A stretch of DNA of 42,578 bases, taken from an uncultured Collinsella sp. Lineage in GTDB: Bacteria > Actinomycetota > Coriobacteriia > Coriobacteriales > Coriobacteriaceae. Location: the NCBI GenBank assembly GCA_958415625.1, contig CATYZI010000018.1, forward strand, positions 1 to 42,578, written 5' to 3'. Below are positions 40,178 through 42,578 of this stretch, piece by piece. Numbering within the stretch: position 1 is the stretch's first letter; each line of letters begins with the position of its first letter. The notes beneath the pieces were generated by a model that did not search any database, was not told the origin of the DNA, and was given only the letters and a program-made list of their open reading frames with translations. Made by a program: the position numbers and the translations under genes.

Positions 40178-41683
40178 TTAGTGAGCCCAGGGAAAGGCAG
40201 AGGCCGCGGCCATGTTCTTGCGCACGAGCTCGTCGCGCACCTGAGCCAGGCCCTGCTCCATACCCACCACATAGGTCTGCGGGTACAGGAAGCGCTTGAA
40301 AGCTGCGTCCAGATGGTCGAGCGCCCAAGCACAGCGCTCGCGCGCGTCCTGGATGCTCTCACGCGGAGCCACCGCACTGCCATCGCGCACGATCGGCACC
40401 AGCAGCTCGCGATACTCAAGTTCGGACACGTCGGTCACCAGGGCGGCATCATTCACGGCCACGAGGGTATTGCCGCGCGCGGTGCCCTCCCCCGCCAGAT
40501 GGTCCTCGTCGTAGATCATGTCGCAGACCGGGCCGCCAAAGCCGTCATAATAACGGCGCACGCGTTGCACACCCGGGATCGTGCGCTTGTAGGGCTGCTC
40601 GGAGAGCTTGACCACCGGCGTCCATGGATCTGCCTCGCTCGCACGGCGGGCGGAAAGCTTGTACACGCCGCCCAGCGCCGGCTGGTCATAGCAGGTCGCA
40701 AGCTTGGTACCCACGCCAAAGCTGTCGATGGGCGCGCCCTGGTCGAGCAGCGACTGAATCGTGTACTCATCCAGATCGTTAGAAACCGAGATCCCCACAT
40801 AGGGCAGGCCCTCGGCATCAAAACGGCCACGAACATACTTGGAGAGCTTGGCGAGGTCGCCGGAGTCGATGCGAATAGCCGACAGACGCTCGCCCACCGC
40901 CTCCATCTCCTTGGCAACCGTAATGGCATGCTCGCAGCCCTCACGTACGTCGTAGGTGTCGATGAGCAGCGTGCAGTTCTTGGGACTCGACTTAGCAAAA
41001 GCCCGGAATGCCTCGAGCTCGGAATCGAAGCTCATCACCCAGCTGTGCGCATGAGTGCCAAAGACGGGAATACCGTAGCGGCGGCCGGCGAGCACATTGG
41101 ATGTAGAGGAGCAGCCGGCAACGTAGCTCGCGCGCGCGACGGCCAGCCCGCCATCGGGACCCTGGGCGCGGCGCAGGCCAAACTCGGCAACGGGACGGCC
41201 GTCCGCCGCCAGCACCACGCGCGCCGTCTTGGTAGCGACAAGCGTCTGGAAGCCGACAATGTTGAGCAACGCCGTTTCGAGCAGCTGGCACTCCAGCGCG
41301 GGGCCGGTGACGCGCACCATGGGCTCGCGCGGAAAGACGAGCTCGCCCTCGGGCACGGCGTCAATGTTCACATGCGCGCGGAAGTTGCGCAGGTAGTCGA
41401 GGAATGCGGGCTTAAACATCGAGCCGCCGGCCGGAGCCTGGAGCGAAGCTAGATAGTCGATGTCCTCGGGCGTAAAGCGCAGGTTCTCGACAAGCTCGGG
41501 CAGCTCGGCGGTGCCGCACATGACGGCATACGCGCTGCCGAAGGGATGGTCGCGGTAAAACGCCGTAAAGCAACCCTGCTCATTGGCCTTGCCGCTCTCC
41601 CACAGGCCCTGGGCCATAGTGAGTTCGTACAGATCAGTGAGCATTGCAATGTCGGTGGGATGCGAGATGTCGGTCAAAGCCAT
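40178..41683 (-). CDS. pncB: Nicotinate phosphoribosyltransferase
   Basis: 501 residues. It converts nicotinate and PRPP to nicotinate mononucleotide for NAD salvage. The N-terminal MLTDLYELTMAQGLWESG is a strong NAPRTase signature; further family segments are FGLRRAQGPDGG, SSTSNVLAGRRYGIPVFGTHAHSWVM, LLIDTYDVREG, AIRIDSGDLAKLSK and DSFGVGTKLATC. The phosphorylatable His lies in THAHSW. The C-terminal lid region is complete. GAAAGG precedes the ATG at 41683. It lies between the small membrane-protein gene upstream and proB downstream on the same strand. Confidence 0.96.
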   Translation of the reverse strand: MALTDISHPTDIAMLTDLYELTMAQGLWESGKANEQGCFTAFYRDHPFGSAYAVMCGTAELPELVENLRFTPEDIDYLASLQAPAGGSMFKPAFLDYLRNFRAHVNIDAVPEGELVFPREPMVRVTGPALECQLLETALLNIVGFQTLVATKTARVVLAADGRPVAEFGLRRAQGPDGGLAVARASYVAGCSSTSNVLAGRRYGIPVFGTHAHSWVMSFDSELEAFRAFAKSSPKNCTLLIDTYDVREGCEHAITVAKEMEAVGERLSAIRIDSGDLAKLSKYVRGRFDAEGLPYVGISVSNDLDEYTIQSLLDQGAPIDSFGVGTKLATCYDQPALGGVYKLSARRASEADPWTPVVKLSEQPYKRTIPGVQRVRRYYDGFGGPVCDMIYDEDHLAGEGTARGNTLVAVNDAALVTDVSELEYRELLVPIVRDGSAVAPRESIQDARERCAWALDHLDAAFKRFLYPQTYVVGMEQGLAQVRDELVRKNMAAASAFPWAH

Positions 41684-41764
41684 GGGGCGACCTTTCGGAT
41701 GCGTTGTGCAGAGGTTGAGGGTTGGCGAGGCGGGCGTGCGGGCATGGGGCCCAGCGCGAACAGG

Positions 41765-42223
41765 CTAAAGCAGGCCCATGCTGGTCAGGATCGTGTAGCC
41801 CATAAAGATGACAAACGCGATGAGGGCAAGGACAATGATGATTTTTTGAGCCGGCGCCATACCGGGGATCTCGTTCTCACCCGCAGGCTCCTTGGAGGTA
41901 ACCATGCGCTGGGCAAAGCTCATCTCGTCACGGCTCGGCTTGGGATCGACGGACTTGGGACGAGCGGCCTTTTTAGGCTGAGGTTTGGGCGCGGCAGGTG
42001 CAGGCTTCGCAGCAGCGGGCTTGGGTGCGGGCGCGGGCTTGGGCTCGGATGCAACCTTCGCAGCGGCCTCCTCGGCCTTCTCGCGCTCGGCACGCAGGGC
42101 GGCCAACTCCTCACGCTCGCGGCGTGCCTCTTCCTGGGCCTCGCGACGAGCTTTCTCGGCGCGGAGCTCTTCCAACTCGGCGCGTTCCTCGGCAGACAGT
42201 GGTTGGGACTCAAGCTCGGCCAT
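41765..42223 (-). CDS. Small tail-anchored membrane protein with coiled coil, function unknown
   Basis: 152 residues from the ATG at 42223, with AAAGGG ~7 nt upstream. Residues ~10-55 are a charged Glu/Arg/Ala coiled-coil stretch, ~58-90 an Ala/Pro/Lys linker (several KPAPA-type repeats), ~95-110 a short SRDEMSFAQRMV segment, and ~125-148 a single hydrophobic segment ending three residues from the C-terminus. That layout implies a cytoplasmic protein held by a C-terminal anchor. No domain family was recognised. The tRNA-Ala terminator stands only ~19 nt before the start codon. Confidence 0.78.
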   Translation of the reverse strand: MAELESQPLSAEERAELEELRAEKARREAQEEARREREELAALRAEREKAEEAAAKVASEPKPAPAPKPAAAKPAPAAPKPQPKKAARPKSVDPKPSRDEMSFAQRMVTSKEPAGENEIPGMAPAQKIIIVLALIAFVIFMGYTILTSMGLL

Positions 42224-42241
42224 GGTACAGCCCTTTCTTTT

Positions 42242-42271
42242 AAAAAAAGCCGCCGACACAATGTCAGCGGC
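42242..42271 (-). terminator. Terminator of tRNA-Ala, directly ahead of the next ribosome site
   Basis: On the minus strand a 10-bp stem with one U-G pair (plus-strand 42249-42258 and 42262-42271) around a 3-nt loop is followed by seven T. The ATG of the following gene is at 42223. Confidence 0.92.
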
Positions 42272-42287
42272 TTATCAAATCCAAGGG

Positions 42288-42360
42288 TGGAGACGAAGGG
42301 AGTCGAACCCTCGGCCTCTGCCATGCGACGGCAGCGCTCTCCCAACTGAGCTACGTCCCC
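42288..42360 (-). tRNA. tRNA-Ala (anticodon CGC)
   Basis: Acceptor GGGGACG/CGTCTCC with the G3-U70 pair that marks tRNA-Ala; anticodon stem CTGCC/GGCAG and loop GTCGCAT give CGC. Discriminator A; CCA is not encoded, unlike the other three tRNAs here. Confidence 0.96.
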
Positions 42361-42373
42361 AGGACAAGTCGAT

Positions 42374-42401
42374 ATTTTACCTACGGCTCGCCAACTGTCA
42401 A
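42374..42401 (-). promoter_or_regulatory. Promoter of tRNA-Ala
   Basis: On the minus strand TTGACA (42401-42396) and TAAAAT (42379-42374) are 16 bp apart, predicting a start ~7 nt before the tRNA. Confidence 0.8.
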
Positions 42402-42483
42402 CGCCCAATAATCAGTCTTTTTGGGGCGCGGCTATTTTGACAACTTTTCGAGCAGGCGATCCTCTCGATGATTTTTCTGGGAC

Positions 42484-42527
42484 GGGGATTAAAAAAACAT
42501 TGTGTACCGAATGATTTTTTAATCCCC
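42484..42527. repeat. AT-rich inverted repeat capped by GGGG/CCCC
   Basis: GGGGATTAAAAAA (from 42484) pairs with TTTTTTAATCCCC (to 42527), extended inward by ACATT/AATGA with one mismatch. It may be a terminator for either strand or an intergenic repeat. Confidence 0.55.
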
Positions 42528-42537
42528 ATTACAGTTT

Positions 42538-42563
42538 GAGTCGTCCGAAAGGGCGGCTCTTTT
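42538..42563 (+). terminator. Terminator-like hairpin at the right edge
   Basis: A 9-bp stem with two G-U pairs (42538-42546 with 42551-42559), GAAA loop and four T. No plus-strand gene precedes it in the window, so its gene is unclear. Confidence 0.5.
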
Positions 42564-42578
42564 CCGTTGCACGGTTAT

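Overview
The window is high-GC, gene-dense bacterial chromosome. Gene content and style point to an actinobacterial gut coriobacterium close to Collinsella: a Rho factor with a very long Lys/Arg/Ala-rich N-terminal extension, a SUF operon ordered sufC-B-D-S-U behind a divergent Rrf2 regulator, a GGGtGRT-family gene paired with a NifU-like scaffold, a sortase-type wall protein and CarD. The genus is inferred from recognition, not from a search. No rRNA, CRISPR array, prophage or plasmid functions were seen.

Layout. 1-6792 (minus): five consecutive family 2 glycosyltransferase genes, the leftmost cut by the window edge. Four of them form a duplicated two-gene unit (order B'-A'-B-A). A sixth glycosyltransferase lies divergently at 7049-8068. 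8089-11905 (minus): an AAA-ATPase-like protein with an eroded C-terminal nuclease domain, then a secreted, wall-anchored putative cell-wall hydrolase. 12045-17946: an Rrf2/IscR-like regulator and the divergent suf operon, with three operator-like half-sites between them and a strong terminator at the end. 18010-19820: a REP-associated transposase-like (RAYT) gene with structured flanks. 19821-21578: NifU-like scaffold plus GGGtGRT gene. 21835-23361: FAD-dependent oxidoreductase resembling L-aspartate oxidase or fumarate reductase. 23523-24382: a dinD pseudogene with two nonsense codons and a frameshift.

24466-24760 (minus): tRNA-His and two identical tRNA-Lys genes with promoter and terminator. 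24926-27138: a class I/II aminotransferase and a ROK sugar kinase. 27253-29110 (minus): VanZ-family protein and an unrecognised membrane protein. 29425-34339 (minus): rho and argS. 34682-35884: carD-like and HD-domain genes, each ended by a near-identical terminator. 35956-40099: proA and proB around a proline-iminopeptidase-like hydrolase. 40178-42360 (minus): pncB, a small tail-anchored membrane protein and tRNA-Ala.

Main functional themes are surface polysaccharide synthesis, Fe-S cluster assembly (two separate IscU/NifU-type scaffolds), proline and NAD precursor metabolism, and transcription control (Rho, CarD). The most promising loosely described items are the NifU-like/GGGtGRT pair, the RAYT with a Ser at the expected catalytic Tyr position and its structured flanks, a repeat family with conserved blocks and variable palindromic 8-mers, a 98-nt nested hairpin beside proB, and the three-half-site suf operator.
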